Source: Oceanimonas smirnovii ATCC BAA-899 (lineage in GTDB: Bacteria; Pseudomonadota; Gammaproteobacteria; Enterobacterales; Aeromonadaceae). Taken from it: a stretch of DNA of 64,000 bases. Made by a program: the position numbers and the translations under genes. Each line of letters opens with the position of its first letter. Position 1 is the first letter of the stretch. The stretch spans positions 124,001-188,000 of the forward strand of contig NZ_KB908459.1 of the NCBI RefSeq assembly GCF_000381965.1. The letters run 5' to 3'. Below are positions 44,382-53,971 of the stretch, piece by piece. Below the pieces are notes generated by a model. It made no database searches. It was not told the origin of the DNA and saw only the letters and a program-made list of their open reading frames with translations.

Positions 44382-45743
44382 TTGACGACTTCTTTTCTGA
44401 ATGCCCGCCGGCATGGCCAGGTGTTTGCCCTGGCCATGCCCATGGTGCTGTCCAATATTACCGTACCGTTGCTGGGGCTGGTTGATACCCTGGTTATCGG
44501 CCATCTGGAGCAGCCGTATTATCTGGGTGGCGTGGCCGTGGGTGCGGCCATTATCAGCCTGCTGTTTTTTCTGCTGGGCTTTCTGCGCATGTCTACCACC
44601 GGGCTGACCGCTCAGGCCTTTGGTGCCCGCCGGGAGCAGGAGCTGCTGGGCGTGCTGGTGCGTGCCCTGGTGCTGGCCTGGGGGCTGGCATTGGCGTTAT
44701 TGTTGTTGCAGGTTCCCATTATCGAGCTGGCGTTCCGGCTGGCGGGTGCCAGCGCCGAGGTAGAAACCTATGGCCGGCAATATGTGAGTGTGCGCATCTG
44801 GAGCGCGCCGGCGGCGCTCACCAACCTGGTGCTGCTGGGCTGGCTGCTGGGCAATCAGAATGCCAGAGCGCCCATGTGGCTGCTGATCCTCGGTAACGGG
44901 GCCAATATAGTACTGGATATCTGGTTTGTGGTGGGGCTGGGCTGGCAGGTCAAAGGAGCCGCTGCCGCCTCTGTGCTGGCGGACTATGCCGCCATGGCAC
45001 TGGGTGCCTGGCTGGTGTGGCGCACCCTCAAGCGTCGCGACACAGTGCCGGCTCCGGGCTTTTGGCAAAACGCTCTGAGTATTGATGCCTTTCGCCGGTT
45101 GCTGGGGCTGAACCGGGATATCTTTATTCGTGCGCTTTGCCTGCAGCTGACCTTTGTGTTTATGACCTTTCAGGGTGCCCGGCTGGGCGATGCGGTGGTG
45201 GCCGCCAATGCGGTGCTGATGAATTTTCTGATGTTTATCTCCTACGGCATGGACGGTTTTGCCTACGCCGCCGAAGCCATGGTGGGCAAGGCCATTGGCC
45301 GGGGCAGCCGGCGGCACTTTCGGCTGGCCTGCGGCCTTAATCTGTTCTGGGGCCTGCTTGTGGCGGTGCTGTTTACCCTGGTGTTCTGGCTGGCGGGCAA
45401 GCCGCTGGTTGGGCAAATCACCAGCATTGAGTCGGTACAACAACAGGCCTATGGCTTTCTGCCCTGGCTGGTGGCCATGCCGCTGGTGTCCTGCTGGTGC
45501 TTTGTGCTGGACGGTATTTTTATTGGAGCCACTCAGGGCCGGGCCATGCGCAATATGATGCTGGTGTCTACTTTGGGGGTATTCTTTCCGGTGTGGTGGC
45601 TGAGTCAGAGCCTGGGCAATCATGCCCTCTGGCTGGCCATGTTGTGTTTTATGGCAGCCCGGGGTCTGACCCTGGGCTGGGCCTGGTGGCAACTGGACCA
45701 GCGCCGCGCTTTTGTGCCCGACGGGCTGCCCGCAAAGAGATAA
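44382..45743 (+). CDS. dinF: MATE family efflux transporter (DinF type)
   Basis: A 453-aa 12-helix multidrug and toxin extrusion protein. N-terminus GQVFALAMPMVLSNITVPLLGLVDTLVIGHLE (about 12-43) and GLTAQAFGARREQELLG near 73 are DinF/NorM-like. Starts with TTG (no ATG near). Sodium or proton antiporter. Not preceded by a LexA box, unlike some E. coli-type dinF genes, although lexA lies 8 kb away. trmL starts 3 bp after its stop. Confidence 0.85.
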   Translation: MTTSFLNARRHGQVFALAMPMVLSNITVPLLGLVDTLVIGHLEQPYYLGGVAVGAAIISLLFFLLGFLRMSTTGLTAQAFGARREQELLGVLVRALVLAWGLALALLLLQVPIIELAFRLAGASAEVETYGRQYVSVRIWSAPAALTNLVLLGWLLGNQNARAPMWLLILGNGANIVLDIWFVVGLGWQVKGAAAASVLADYAAMALGAWLVWRTLKRRDTVPAPGFWQNALSIDAFRRLLGLNRDIFIRALCLQLTFVFMTFQGARLGDAVVAANAVLMNFLMFISYGMDGFAYAAEAMVGKAIGRGSRRHFRLACGLNLFWGLLVAVLFTLVFWLAGKPLVGQITSIESVQQQAYGFLPWLVAMPLVSCWCFVLDGIFIGATQGRAMRNMMLVSTLGVFFPVWWLSQSLGNHALWLAMLCFMAARGLTLGWAWWQLDQRRAFVPDGLPAKR

Positions 45744-45746
45744 TAC

Positions 45747-46223
45747 ATGTTTGACATTGCTTTGTATGAGCCGGAGATTGCACCCAATACCGGCAATATT
45801 ATGCGCCTGGTGCGCAATAACGGCTGCCGGCTACATCTGATAGAGCCGTTGGGATTCAGCCTGGATGAGAAACGACTGCGCCGGGCCGGGCTGGATTACA
45901 CCGATTATGGCCAAATCACCCTGCACAAAGACTATGCCGCCTTTGTGCAGGCCATGGCTGGCCGGCGCATTTTTGCCTGCACCACCAAGGGCAGCCGCCA
46001 TCATCATGAGGCAAGCTATCAGCCCGGTGATGTGCTGCTGTTTGGCCCCGAGACCCGGGGCCTGCCCGATGAGGTGTTAGCGGGTATGTCGCCGGAATAC
46101 CGTATTCGCATTCCCATGCAGCCCGGCAGCCGCAGTCTTAACCTGTCCAACGCGGTGGCGGTGATCAGCTATGAGGCCTGGCGGCAGCAGGGGTTTGCCG
46201 GCGCAGTGGGTGGCGGGCAGTAA
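45747..46223 (+). CDS. trmL: tRNA (cytidine/uridine-34 2'-O)-methyltransferase TrmL
   Basis: A 158-aa SPOUT-fold methyltransferase, [37 protein letters not shown] with the trefoil-knot end [14 protein letters not shown] and [26 protein letters not shown]. It methylates the wobble base of tRNA-Leu isoacceptors. Full length for the family. Confidence 0.95.
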   Translation: MFDIALYEPEIAPNTGNIMRLVRNNGCRLHLIEPLGFSLDEKRLRRAGLDYTDYGQITLHKDYAAFVQAMAGRRIFACTTKGSRHHHEASYQPGDVLLFGPETRGLPDEVLAGMSPEYRIRIPMQPGSRSLNLSNAVAVISYEAWRQQGFAGAVGGGQ

Positions 46224-46315
46224 CCAGAAATAATATTTATACTCGCTGGTTATTTATTGAGCGCTCTGGCCTACACTTGGTCGCAGGCACCGGCAACCAG
46301 TGGAGGATAAAGGTG

Positions 46316-46612
46316 ATGTTGAGTAAAAAGTGCAGTTATGTTCTGACAGATACTCATTCAGCGAAAGCCACTATGATATTGCACCCCGGTGGTGAGCTGG
46401 AAGTGGAGGTAGCTGAACGGCAGCAACACTTTATTGTGGATTTTGACCATGTGCAGTTTTGCCGGGGCGAGCAGGGCATGGTGGTTATTTGTGAAGACGT
46501 GGCCGGCGCACCGGTGTGTCTGTCACTGTCGGCCCATGATGCCTTTGAGCTGTATCATCTGATGGAAGACAGTCGTGATGAACTGGAAGAGCTGATGTGT
46601 GATCTCGCCTGA
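46316..46612 (+). CDS. Hypothetical 98-aa protein
   Basis: A 98-aa protein, no signal or membrane segment, that I do not recognise. ATG 46316 is chosen because GGAGGA ends 8 bp upstream. It starts LSKKCSYVLTD and has a mixed beta profile (MILHPGGELEVEVAERQQHFIVDFDHVQF) followed by an acidic helix (DAFELYHLMEDSRDELEELMCDLA). Four Cys; two in FCRGEQGMVVIC. Probably a small soluble adaptor-like protein. It stands alone between trmL and the fieF promoter. Confidence 0.65.
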   Translation: MLSKKCSYVLTDTHSAKATMILHPGGELEVEVAERQQHFIVDFDHVQFCRGEQGMVVICEDVAGAPVCLSLSAHDAFELYHLMEDSRDELEELMCDLA

Positions 46613-46635
46613 TATCGCACTTTAGTCGAAAACGC

Positions 46636-46663
46636 CTGACGATAATCCAGCCGGCGTTATAAT
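46636..46663 (+). promoter_or_regulatory. Candidate sigma-70 promoter of fieF
   Basis: CTGACG (46636-46641), 16 bp, TATAAT (46658-46663). The -10 is a perfect consensus and the -35 matches 4 of 6. It lies 28 bp before the fieF ATG. Confidence 0.5.
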
Positions 46664-46690
46664 AGCTCAAATCTATTTATCAGCCGGCTC

Positions 46691-47590
46691 ATGACTCAGA
46701 CTTATTCCCGTCTGGTAACCACGGCAGCCATAGCGGCTACCCTGGTTGCCGGACTTTTAATTATTGCCAAGCTGGGAGCCTGGTTTTATACCGGCTCCGC
46801 CAGCATGCTGGCTTCTCTTACCGATTCATTGCTGGATATCAGTGCTTCTCTGGTGAACCTGATGGCCATTCGCTATGCTCTTGTTCCTGCAGATGAAGAT
46901 CACCGTTTTGGTCATGGCAAGGCAGAGTCGCTGGCGGGTCTTGCCCAGTCTGCTTTTATCAGTGGCTCGGCAGTATTTCTGATTATTAATGGTATTTCCC
47001 GGTTACTGAATACTCAGGTGGTGGAGCGGCCGCAAGCCGGTATCTGGGTGATGGTATTTTCGCTGGTGCTGACCCTGGCGCTGATCAGCTTTCAGCAGTA
47101 TGTGATTAAACGGACTCAGTCGGTGGCCATCAAGGCAGACCAGCTGCACTATCGTTCTGATATTTTACTAAATGTGGCTGTGTTGGCGGCCATTGTATTG
47201 TCCTGGCTGGGCTGGCACTGGGCCGACGGATTGTTTGCCGTGCTGATTGGCGGCCATATTTTGTATGGTGCCTTGAAAATTGGCTATGATTCCGCGCAAA
47301 TGTTGCTCGACAGACGGTTGCCCGATGAAGAGCAAAAGCGCATTATGGAATGCTGTCTGGCAGTGAAAGGAGTGCGGGGGCTACATGATCTGCGCACCCG
47401 GCGTTCTGGCCCGACCCGATTTATTCAGCTTCACCTGGAGCTTGATGATCAGCTTCCTCTGGTACATGCTCACCGCATTGCCGACATCGCCGAGCAAGCG
47501 TTGCGTGAGCTGTTTCCTGACGCCGATATCATTATCCACATGGATCCTGTTTCGGTAGTACCTTTCGACAAGCGGCTCGAAAGCGAGTGA
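46691..47590 (+). CDS. fieF: Cation-efflux pump FieF (CDF family)
   Basis: A 299-aa cation-diffusion-facilitator. SLTDSLLDISASLVNLMAIRYALVPADEDHRFGHGKAESLAGLAQS (about 36-81) holds the metal-binding Asp/His of site A, and LHYRSDILLNVAV (about 152-164) the second half. C-terminal cytosolic domain with DLRTRRSGP and IHMDPVS. Exports Fe2+/Zn2+/Cd2+ by proton antiport. cysE follows with start options at 47587 (GTG, overlapping) or 47620. Confidence 0.95.
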   Translation: MTQTYSRLVTTAAIAATLVAGLLIIAKLGAWFYTGSASMLASLTDSLLDISASLVNLMAIRYALVPADEDHRFGHGKAESLAGLAQSAFISGSAVFLIINGISRLLNTQVVERPQAGIWVMVFSLVLTLALISFQQYVIKRTQSVAIKADQLHYRSDILLNVAVLAAIVLSWLGWHWADGLFAVLIGGHILYGALKIGYDSAQMLLDRRLPDEEQKRIMECCLAVKGVRGLHDLRTRRSGPTRFIQLHLELDDQLPLVHAHRIADIAEQALRELFPDADIIIHMDPVSVVPFDKRLESE

Positions 47591-47619
47591 ACATACATTT
47601 TAAAAACAAGGTTTTACCC

Positions 47620-48402
47620 ATGGAAGACGGCATTCAATCCAGAACCTGGTTGCGTATTCGTGAAGAAGCTCAGCGCATGATCGCGGAAGAGCCCATGCTG
47701 GGCAGCTTTTTTCACTCCACCATTCTGAACCACGATACCCTTAAATGCTCCCTGAGTTTTATTCTGGCCAACAAGCTGGACAGCAACGTGATGCCAGCTA
47801 TTTGTCTGCGGGAAATTATCGAGGGAGCACTGGATGAAGAGCCTGCCATTCTGGATACGATAGCCGCCGATATTTGTGCAGTACAGGAGCGGGATCCGGC
47901 AGTGGATTTGTTTTCTACCCCGTTGTTGTATCTGAAAGGTTTTCACGCCCTGCAGGGCTACCGGGTAGCCAACTGGCTGTGGCATCATCATCGCCGCGCG
48001 CTGGCCACCTACCTGCAGAATCAGATTTCAGTGGTATTTGGCGTGGATGTACATCCGGCAGCACGCATCGGCAAGGGTATTATGTTTGACCATGCCACCG
48101 GCATAGTGGTGGGAGAGACAGCAGTAATAGAAGACGATGTGTCCATTTTGCAGAGTGTGACTCTGGGTGGCACCGGTAAGGAAGGCGGCGATCGCCATCC
48201 CAAGATCCGTGAAGGGGTCATGATTGGTGCCGGTGCTAAAATTCTGGGCAATATTGAAGTGGGTAAAGGGGCCAAAATTGGTGCCGGCAGTGTAGTGCTG
48301 GATCCGGTTCCTGCTCACACCACGGTAGCCGGTGTGCCGGCCAGGGTGGTAGGCCGGCCCGGTTCAGACAAGCCTTCTTTTGATATGAGTCAGAATATCT
48401 GA
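47620..48402 (+). CDS. cysE: Serine O-acetyltransferase CysE
   Basis: A 260-aa enzyme making O-acetylserine from serine and acetyl-CoA for cysteine synthesis. N-terminal helical domain, then left-handed beta-helix hexapeptide repeats (HPAARIGKGIMFDHATGIVVGETAVIEDDVSILQSVTLGGTGKEGGDRHPKI; catalytic His/Asp in DHATG and GDRHP). ATG 47620 chosen because the CysE N-terminus aligns there (MEDGIQSRTW); the GTG 47587 adds 11 foreign residues. It is downstream of fieF in the same orientation. Confidence 0.96.
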   Translation: MEDGIQSRTWLRIREEAQRMIAEEPMLGSFFHSTILNHDTLKCSLSFILANKLDSNVMPAICLREIIEGALDEEPAILDTIAADICAVQERDPAVDLFSTPLLYLKGFHALQGYRVANWLWHHHRRALATYLQNQISVVFGVDVHPAARIGKGIMFDHATGIVVGETAVIEDDVSILQSVTLGGTGKEGGDRHPKIREGVMIGAGAKILGNIEVGKGAKIGAGSVVLDPVPAHTTVAGVPARVVGRPGSDKPSFDMSQNI

Positions 48403-48533
48403 CGCCAACAGGCAGATTTTTGCGCCAATTGCGCTTGTGCTTCATATGGCATCTTGTTGTCATCCTGAGGCCAAGGTATGCTCGACGGTGTGTGGCCCGA
48501 TGGCCGGTAAACGTGAATTACAGGGGTTAGAAC

Positions 48534-48743
48534 ATGTCTTTTGATGTACTGGAAAAGCTGGAAGCCAAAATCCAGACGGCGGTGGATACCATTTCTTTGC
48601 TGCAGATGGAAGTGGACGAGCTGAAAGAGCAGAACGGCAAGCTGGGCGACGAAAACCAGCAGCTGCGTCAGCAGCAGCAAGCCTGGCAAGAGCGCCTGCA
48701 GGCACTGCTGGGCAAAATTGACCAGGTAGAAGAAAGCGTCTGA
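48534..48743 (+). CDS. zapB: Cell division protein ZapB
   Basis: A 69-aa almost wholly coiled-coil protein ([37 protein letters not shown]..), the usual length of ZapB, which joins FtsZ rings through ZapA and MatP. Shine-Dalgarno is weak (CAGGGG). It lies directly opposite the convergent rraA, as in related genomes. Confidence 0.9.
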   Translation: MSFDVLEKLEAKIQTAVDTISLLQMEVDELKEQNGKLGDENQQLRQQQQAWQERLQALLGKIDQVEESV

Positions 48744-48761
48744 TCACCGCTGTTTTTTGTA

Positions 48762-48788
48762 AAAACGCCGGCTTAAAGCCGGCGTTTT
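48762..48788. terminator. Bidirectional terminator between zapB and rraA
   Basis: Perfect 11-bp stem AAAACGCCGGC (48762-48772), loop TTAAA, GCCGGCGTTTT (48778-48788). Flanked by A4/T4 tracts, so it can serve both converging genes. Confidence 0.9.
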
Positions 48789-48803
48789 ATCATCAGAACA
48801 GTA

Positions 48804-49289
48804 TTACTCGATATCGAGGGCTTCCGGCGAGAGAATAATACCTGTGGTGTCGGCGTAGAGATGATCTTCCGGTAAAAAGGTCACGCCGCCAAAGTTGACC
48901 GGCACATCCAGCTCACCCATGTTGTTATCGTCGGAGCTCACCGGAATGGACGCCAGTGCCTGAATGCCGATATCGGTTTCTTCCAGCGCATCCACCTCAC
49001 GTACGCAGCCATAGCAGACAATCCCTTCCCAGCCATTTTCTGCTGCTGTTTCAGCAATGTCCGCATCGATCAATGCACGACGCAGCGAGCCGCCACCGTC
49101 GATCAGCAATACACGGCCCACACCGTTCTGCTTTACTGTCTCAAGGATTAAACCGTTAGACTCAAAGCATTTGACGGTCGACACCAGACCGCCAAAAGAG
49201 TTACGTCCGCCAAAAGTGGAAAACATGGGTTCAACCACATCGACCATATCAATGTAGGTATCACACAGTTCAGAGGTATTGTATTCCAT
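48804..49289 (-). CDS. rraA: Ribonuclease E activity regulator RraA
   Basis: A 161-aa protein, [34 protein letters not shown], with [39 protein letters not shown] typical of RraA, which binds the C-terminal domain of RNase E and inhibits it. ATG 49289 chosen by family length over 49313. Downstream of hslU in the same direction; 97 bp apart. Confidence 0.95.
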   Translation of the reverse strand: MEYNTSELCDTYIDMVDVVEPMFSTFGGRNSFGGLVSTVKCFESNGLILETVKQNGVGRVLLIDGGGSLRRALIDADIAETAAENGWEGIVCYGCVREVDALEETDIGIQALASIPVSSDDNNMGELDVPVNFGGVTFLPEDHLYADTTGIILSPEALDIE

Positions 49290-49386
49290 GGATTCTGCCA
49301 CGCCTGAAGACAAGATAACCTCAGTATAAAGAGGCGGGAGCGGTTTTCAATCACAATGATGTGACCGCTCCCGTAAACAGCAGATA

Positions 49387-50715
49387 TCAGAGAATAAAGC
49401 GGCTCAGATCTTCGTCTTCCACCAGATTCTTCAAATAACGATCTACATAGTCCGCATCTACGGTAATGGTTTCACCGGATTTGTCTGAAGCTTCAAATGA
49501 AAGCTCATCCAGCAGGCGTTCCATCACGGTATGCAGCCGGCGGGCACCGATATTTTCGGTGGTTTCGTTCACCCGCCAGGCGGCGTCAGCCAGACGACGA
49601 ATGCCATCGTCGGTGAATTCGACGTTTACATTTTCGGTGGCCAGCAGTGCCTTGTACTGCTCGGTGAGTGAAGCACTGGGCTCGGTAAGAATACGTTCAA
49701 AGTCTTCTGCGGTGAGTGAGCTCAGCTCAACCCGAATGGGCAGACGGCCCTGCAGCTCGGGGATCAAATCCGACGGGCGGGCAACCTGAAAGGCACCGGA
49801 AGCGATAAACAGCATGTGGTCAGTACGTACCATACCGTGCTTGGTGTTCACGCTGCTGCCTTCAATCAGTGGCAGTAAATCGCGCTGTACGCCTTCGCGG
49901 GATACATCCGGGCCCGAGCTTTCGCCACGTTTACAGATTTTGTCGAACTCATCGATAAAGACGATGCCGTGGTTTTCCACTGCATGAATGGCCTGCTCTT
50001 TCAGCTCTTCCGGATTCACCAGCTTGGCGGCTTCTTCTTCCACCAGCAGCTTGAAGGCTTCTTTTATCTTCATTTTGCGCTGTTTGCTGGTGTTGCCTGC
50101 CAGATTCTGGAACATGCCCTGCAGCTGGTTGGTCATTTCTTCCATGCCGGGAGGAGCCATGATCTCCACACCCATCTGCGGTGCAGCTACATTGATTTCG
50201 ATTTCCTTGTCATCGAGCTGGCCTTCCCGCAGTTTTTTGCGGAACAGCTGGCGGCTGCCGCTGTTGTCGGCCTTTTCTTCTTCACCCCAGGTGTTGCGGG
50301 GGTTGGGCAGCAGGGCATCAAGCACCCGTTCCTCGGCCGCTTCTTCGGCACGATGGCGGTGTTTTTCTACCTGTTGTTCGCGCACCATCTTCATGGCGAT
50401 ATCGGTCAGATCGCGAATAATAGAGTCTACTTCTTTACCTACATAGCCAACTTCGGTGAACTTGGTCGCTTCTACCTTGATAAAGGGCGCATTGGCCAGT
50501 TTAGCCAGACGGCGGGCAATTTCGGTTTTGCCCACGCCGGTAGGGCCTATCATCAGAATGTTTTTGGGAGTCACTTCCTGGCGCAGTTCGGGCTCAAGCT
50601 GCATACGACGCCAGCGGTTGCGCAGGGCAATGGCTACGGCGCGTTTGGCTTCACTCTGGCCAACAATAAAACGGTCCAGCTCGTGAACAATTTCTCTCGG
50701 GGTCATTTCAGACAT
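49387..50715 (-). CDS. hslU: ATP-dependent protease ATPase subunit HslU (ClpY)
   Basis: A 442-aa AAA+ unfoldase: N-terminal [20 protein letters not shown], Walker [18 protein letters not shown] (about 57-73), inserted I-domain rich in Glu/Lys (about 110-240), Walker [11 protein letters not shown] (about 250) and the C-terminal tail [19 protein letters not shown] that docks into HslV. 25 bp after hslV. Confidence 0.97.
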   Translation of the reverse strand: MSEMTPREIVHELDRFIVGQSEAKRAVAIALRNRWRRMQLEPELRQEVTPKNILMIGPTGVGKTEIARRLAKLANAPFIKVEATKFTEVGYVGKEVDSIIRDLTDIAMKMVREQQVEKHRHRAEEAAEERVLDALLPNPRNTWGEEEKADNSGSRQLFRKKLREGQLDDKEIEINVAAPQMGVEIMAPPGMEEMTNQLQGMFQNLAGNTSKQRKMKIKEAFKLLVEEEAAKLVNPEELKEQAIHAVENHGIVFIDEFDKICKRGESSGPDVSREGVQRDLLPLIEGSSVNTKHGMVRTDHMLFIASGAFQVARPSDLIPELQGRLPIRVELSSLTAEDFERILTEPSASLTEQYKALLATENVNVEFTDDGIRRLADAAWRVNETTENIGARRLHTVMERLLDELSFEASDKSGETITVDADYVDRYLKNLVEDEDLSRFIL

Positions 50716-50740
50716 AATTCAATCCTGTTGCAATGGACCG

Positions 50741-51271
50741 TTACTGGCCGTAGTCGAGTTCTTCAATAGTCTGGTTACCGTTGGTGTACACGCACACATC
50801 GCCGGCAATGGTGAGTGCTTTTTCCACTATGTCCCGGGCATCCATATCGGTATTTTCCAGCAGGGCGCGTGCCGCCGACTGAGCGTAGGGACCGCCGGAG
50901 CCGATAGCGATCAGATCCTGCTCGGGCTGTACCACGTCGCCGTTACCGGTAATGATAAAGGAGTGCTTGTCGTCAGCGACCGCCAGCAGGGCTTCCAGCC
51001 GGCGCAGAGCGCGGTCGGTCCGCCAGTCTTTGGCCAATGCCACGGCAGCACGCTCCAGATTGCCCTGGTGAGCCTGCAGCTTGGCCTCAAAGCGTTCCAG
51101 CAGGGTAAAGGCGTCGGCGGTGCCACCGGCAAAACCGGCCAGTACCTTGCCGTTGTGCAGCCGGTGTACCTTGCGGGCGTTGCCTTTCATTACGGTATTA
51201 CCAAGAGAAACCTGGCCGTCGCCACCGATAACTACCTTGCCGTTACGGCGAACTGAAACGATTGTTGTCAC
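50741..51271 (-). CDS. hslV: ATP-dependent protease peptidase subunit HslV (ClpQ)
   Basis: A 176-aa threonine peptidase. The start is a GTG at 51271, giving [25 protein letters not shown] lies upstream. An earlier ATG (51283) would add MRFT and bury the catalytic Thr2, so the GTG is required for function once Met is removed. The rest ([53 protein letters not shown]) is canonical. Makes a two-tiered hexamer with HslU. Confidence 0.95.
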   Translation of the reverse strand: MTTIVSVRRNGKVVIGGDGQVSLGNTVMKGNARKVHRLHNGKVLAGFAGGTADAFTLLERFEAKLQAHQGNLERAAVALAKDWRTDRALRRLEALLAVADDKHSFIITGNGDVVQPEQDLIAIGSGGPYAQSAARALLENTDMDARDIVEKALTIAGDVCVYTNGNQTIEELDYGQ

Positions 51272-51328
51272 TGTGAACCTCACTTGACGGTGTTGCCGGC
51301 CGGACCGGCGAGAATGTCATGTTCACGA

Positions 51329-51357
51329 AGATGGGGGCGGGCAGGAAAAACTTCAAC
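51329..51357 (-). promoter_or_regulatory. Sigma-32 (heat-shock) promoter of hslVU
   Basis: Minus strand: GTTGAAG (51357-51351), 14-bp spacer, CCCCATCT (51336-51329). Consensus for RpoH is CTTGAAA-N11-16-CCCCATnT. The -10 element matches fully and the -35 core TTGAA is kept. It lies about 58 bp upstream of the hslV start codon, fitting the known heat-shock control of hslVU. The -35 overlaps the ftsN terminator arm. Confidence 0.6.
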
Positions 51358-51383
51358 CCTGCAGGCGCACTCTTGGGTTGAAG
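51346..51383 (-). terminator. Terminator of argS-ftsN, overlapping the hslV promoter
   Basis: Minus strand: CTTCAACCC (51383-51375), 15-nt loop, GGGTTGAAG (51359-51351), then T5 (51350-51346). A 9-bp perfect stem ending 38 bp past the ftsN stop. Confidence 0.7.
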
Positions 51384-51420
51384 TTGTTTCAGGCAGGTCG
51401 CTGCGAGACCGCGACTATGA

Positions 51421-52014
51421 TTAGCCCTGCAACAGTATGCAACCGGTGTTGATGCTGCTCATTTTATGCTTGGCCTGGTCGGCCTTGCGCTTGCTCTCAT
51501 AGGGACCCATCACCACCCGGTACCAGACACCATTGCTGCCCTCGCTGCGTTTGACTTCCGAGCTGAGACCCTGAAAGGCAATGCGGGCCTTGAGCTGCTC
51601 AGCCTGAGCAGAAGAGCGGAATGATCCGCACTGCATGTAATAGATTTTGTCTGGTGCCGCTTCGGGCTTTTTACGTGCTTCTGCGGGTTTGGCCGGGCTG
51701 ACCACGATTTCCTTGTTTTCCAGTTGCTCTATGTAGCGCCATTTTTCTACTGGTTTTTGATCGATGGGATCCACCTTTTTGGCCGGAGCCTGCGGTGGTT
51801 GCTGAGTGGCAGCCGGCGTGGCTGACGGTGAGGTGCCGGCAGAGCCTTTAATCAGAAAAATGATGTAGCCCATTCCCCCCAGCAATATCAGAGCAAATAT
51901 AATGGCCAGCCAGGGAATACTGCGCTCTGGCGCACGACCACGGCTGTTGCCGGTGCGCTTGCTATTACCGCCCTTTTTCTTGGGCGGGCTGCGGCGAACA
52001 TAATCCCTGGCCAT
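51421..52014 (-). CDS. ftsN: Cell division protein FtsN (SPOR domain)
   Basis: A 197-aa type II membrane protein. Short basic cytosolic tail (MARDYVRRSPPKKKGG), transmembrane helix SIPWLAIIFALILLGGMGYIIFLI (about 32-55), Pro/Ala linker, short E-domain-like helix VEKWRYIEQLENKE and a C-terminal SPOR domain (YYMQCGSFRSSAQAEQLKARIAFQG.., about 125-197) that binds denuded septal peptidoglycan. Follows argS by 3 bp, an argS-ftsN unit. Confidence 0.93.
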   Translation of the reverse strand: MARDYVRRSPPKKKGGNSKRTGNSRGRAPERSIPWLAIIFALILLGGMGYIIFLIKGSAGTSPSATPAATQQPPQAPAKKVDPIDQKPVEKWRYIEQLENKEIVVSPAKPAEARKKPEAAPDKIYYMQCGSFRSSAQAEQLKARIAFQGLSSEVKRSEGSNGVWYRVVMGPYESKRKADQAKHKMSSINTGCILLQG

Positions 52015-52017
52015 GGC

Positions 52018-53772
52018 TTACATCCGCTCCAGAGTATCGATGCCCAGCAGGGACAGACCCTGTTGCAGTACCTTGGCGGTGGCGGCGCACAGGCGCAGAC
52101 GGCTGGCCCGCGCCTCGGCCGGCACGCCCTCCTTATTGATGGGGCAGGCTTCGTAGAAGCTCATAAAGGCACCGGACAGCTCGTACAGGTAGAGGCACAG
52201 CAGATGTGGCATGCCCTTGTCGGCCACCGACCTGACGGTATCGTTGAACTGCACCAGCTTCTGGGCCAGAGCTTCTTCTGCCGGAGCGTCAATGATGACG
52301 TTACCGGTCAGCGCATCGGCACTGACGCCGGCCTTGCGGAAGATGGACTGCACCCGGGTGTAGGCATATTGCAGGTAGGGAGCGGTATTGCCCTCAAACG
52401 ACAGCATGTTGTCCCAGTCAAAGATGTAGTCGGTGGTGCGGCTCTTGGACAGATCGGCATATTTCACCGCCGCCATGGCCACCCGGCTGGCAACCTGAGC
52501 TTTTTCTTCGGCGCTGAGATCGGTGTTTTTCTGCTCCAGCAGGGCGGCGGCGCGCTCTTCTGCCTCATCCAGCAAATCTACCAGCTTGATGGTGCCGCCG
52601 GAGCGGGTCTTGAACGGACGACCGTCCTTGCCCAGCATCATGCCAAAAGCGTGATGCTCCAGGCTCATGGAATCGGGAATGTAGCCGGCCTTGCGCACTA
52701 TGGTCCAGGCCTGCATCAGATGCTGGTGCTGACGGGAGTCGATAAAATACAGGGCACGATCGGCACCCAGCTGCTCATAGCGGTACTTGGCACAGGCAAT
52801 GTCGGTGGTGGTGTAAAGGAAACCGCCGTCCTTCTTGCGTACTATCACGCCCATGGGGTCGCCGTCTTTGTTCTTGTACTCGTCGAGGTACACCACCAGA
52901 GCACCTTCGTCTTCCACCGCCAGGCCTTGTTGCTGCAGATCGGCAACAATGTCGTTGAGCATGGGGTTATACATGCTTTCGCCCATCACATTGGCGGGGG
53001 TCAATGATACACCCAGGCGGTCGTATACTTCCTGGTTGTGCTTCAGGGTCACGTCTACCAGCTTCTGCCACATGTTCAGGCAGTATTCATCGCCACCCTG
53101 CAGCTTCACCACATAGTTGCGGGCGCGCTCGGCAAAGTCAGCATCGTTGTCATATTGCTGTTTGGATTCCCGGTAAAATTGCTCCAGATCAGACAGACCG
53201 GAAGACAGCACGTCCGGGTTTTCCTGCTCCAGCTTTTCCAGATAGGCAATCAGCATGCCGAACTGGGTGCCCCAGTCACCAATGTGATTGGCGCGAATCA
53301 CTTTATGGCCAAGAAATTCCAGAGTGCGCACCACGGCGTCACCGATAATGGTAGAGCGCAGATGGCCCACGTGCATTTCCTTGGCCACGTTGGGGGCTGA
53401 GTAATCCACCACCACGGTTTGCGGCTGCTCGGCGGCGGGCACATTGGCACGTTCATCAGCCACCATGGCGTCTATCTGGCCAGCCAGCCAGTTGCTGTCG
53501 AGAAAGAAATTGATAAAGCCGGGGCCGGCCAGCTCGGTTTTGGCGACCAGCTCTGAAGCGGGCAGGTTGTCGACCAGCAGCTGGGCCAGGGCGCGGGGGT
53601 TCTGTTTGGCCGGTTTGGCCAGCAACAGCGCCAGGTTGGTGGCCAGATCGCCATGGGCCTTGTCTTTGGTGCGGTCTACCTGGATGCGTGGCTCCAGCTC
53701 GGCAGGCAGCTTGCCCTGTTGTTTGAGAGTAGAGACCGTCTGCTCAAGCAGCGCTTGAATATGTTCTTTCAT
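52018..53772 (-). CDS. argS: Arginyl-tRNA synthetase
   Basis: A 584-aa class I synthetase. ATG 53772 chosen ([16 protein letters not shown], family start, with GGTGA 4-8 bp upstream) over 53847. HIGH-type motif [21 protein letters not shown] near residue 128, ARG-specific N-terminal Add1 domain with [16 protein letters not shown] near 43 and C-terminal anticodon-binding domain. KMSKS is degenerate, as usual for ArgRS. Confidence 0.96.
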   Translation of the reverse strand: MKEHIQALLEQTVSTLKQQGKLPAELEPRIQVDRTKDKAHGDLATNLALLLAKPAKQNPRALAQLLVDNLPASELVAKTELAGPGFINFFLDSNWLAGQIDAMVADERANVPAAEQPQTVVVDYSAPNVAKEMHVGHLRSTIIGDAVVRTLEFLGHKVIRANHIGDWGTQFGMLIAYLEKLEQENPDVLSSGLSDLEQFYRESKQQYDNDADFAERARNYVVKLQGGDEYCLNMWQKLVDVTLKHNQEVYDRLGVSLTPANVMGESMYNPMLNDIVADLQQQGLAVEDEGALVVYLDEYKNKDGDPMGVIVRKKDGGFLYTTTDIACAKYRYEQLGADRALYFIDSRQHQHLMQAWTIVRKAGYIPDSMSLEHHAFGMMLGKDGRPFKTRSGGTIKLVDLLDEAEERAAALLEQKNTDLSAEEKAQVASRVAMAAVKYADLSKSRTTDYIFDWDNMLSFEGNTAPYLQYAYTRVQSIFRKAGVSADALTGNVIIDAPAEEALAQKLVQFNDTVRSVADKGMPHLLCLYLYELSGAFMSFYEACPINKEGVPAEARASRLRLCAATAKVLQQGLSLLGIDTLERM

Positions 53773-53971
53773 TATCAGTTCACCAAAGTTTGAGACAAGG
53801 TCGAGCAAAACCCGAGGGGCGTAAATTCTACTCATAACCGGCTTCAAAAACTACCTTGCCGGGGCGACAGGCGTTTGAGTGAAAGCCGGTATTTCATGCA
53901 CAGGTCATTTTAGAGACAAGAAAAAAGGTGTTTACTGCTTTATATTCCGGTAAGTAACCAAGGAGTCGTCC

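Noticed and set aside
44382-45743. SOS control of the DinF-type transporter
   Set aside because: No LexA box was found upstream, and the gene follows the sco1 gene by 27 bp, so it is more likely read with the cox cluster.
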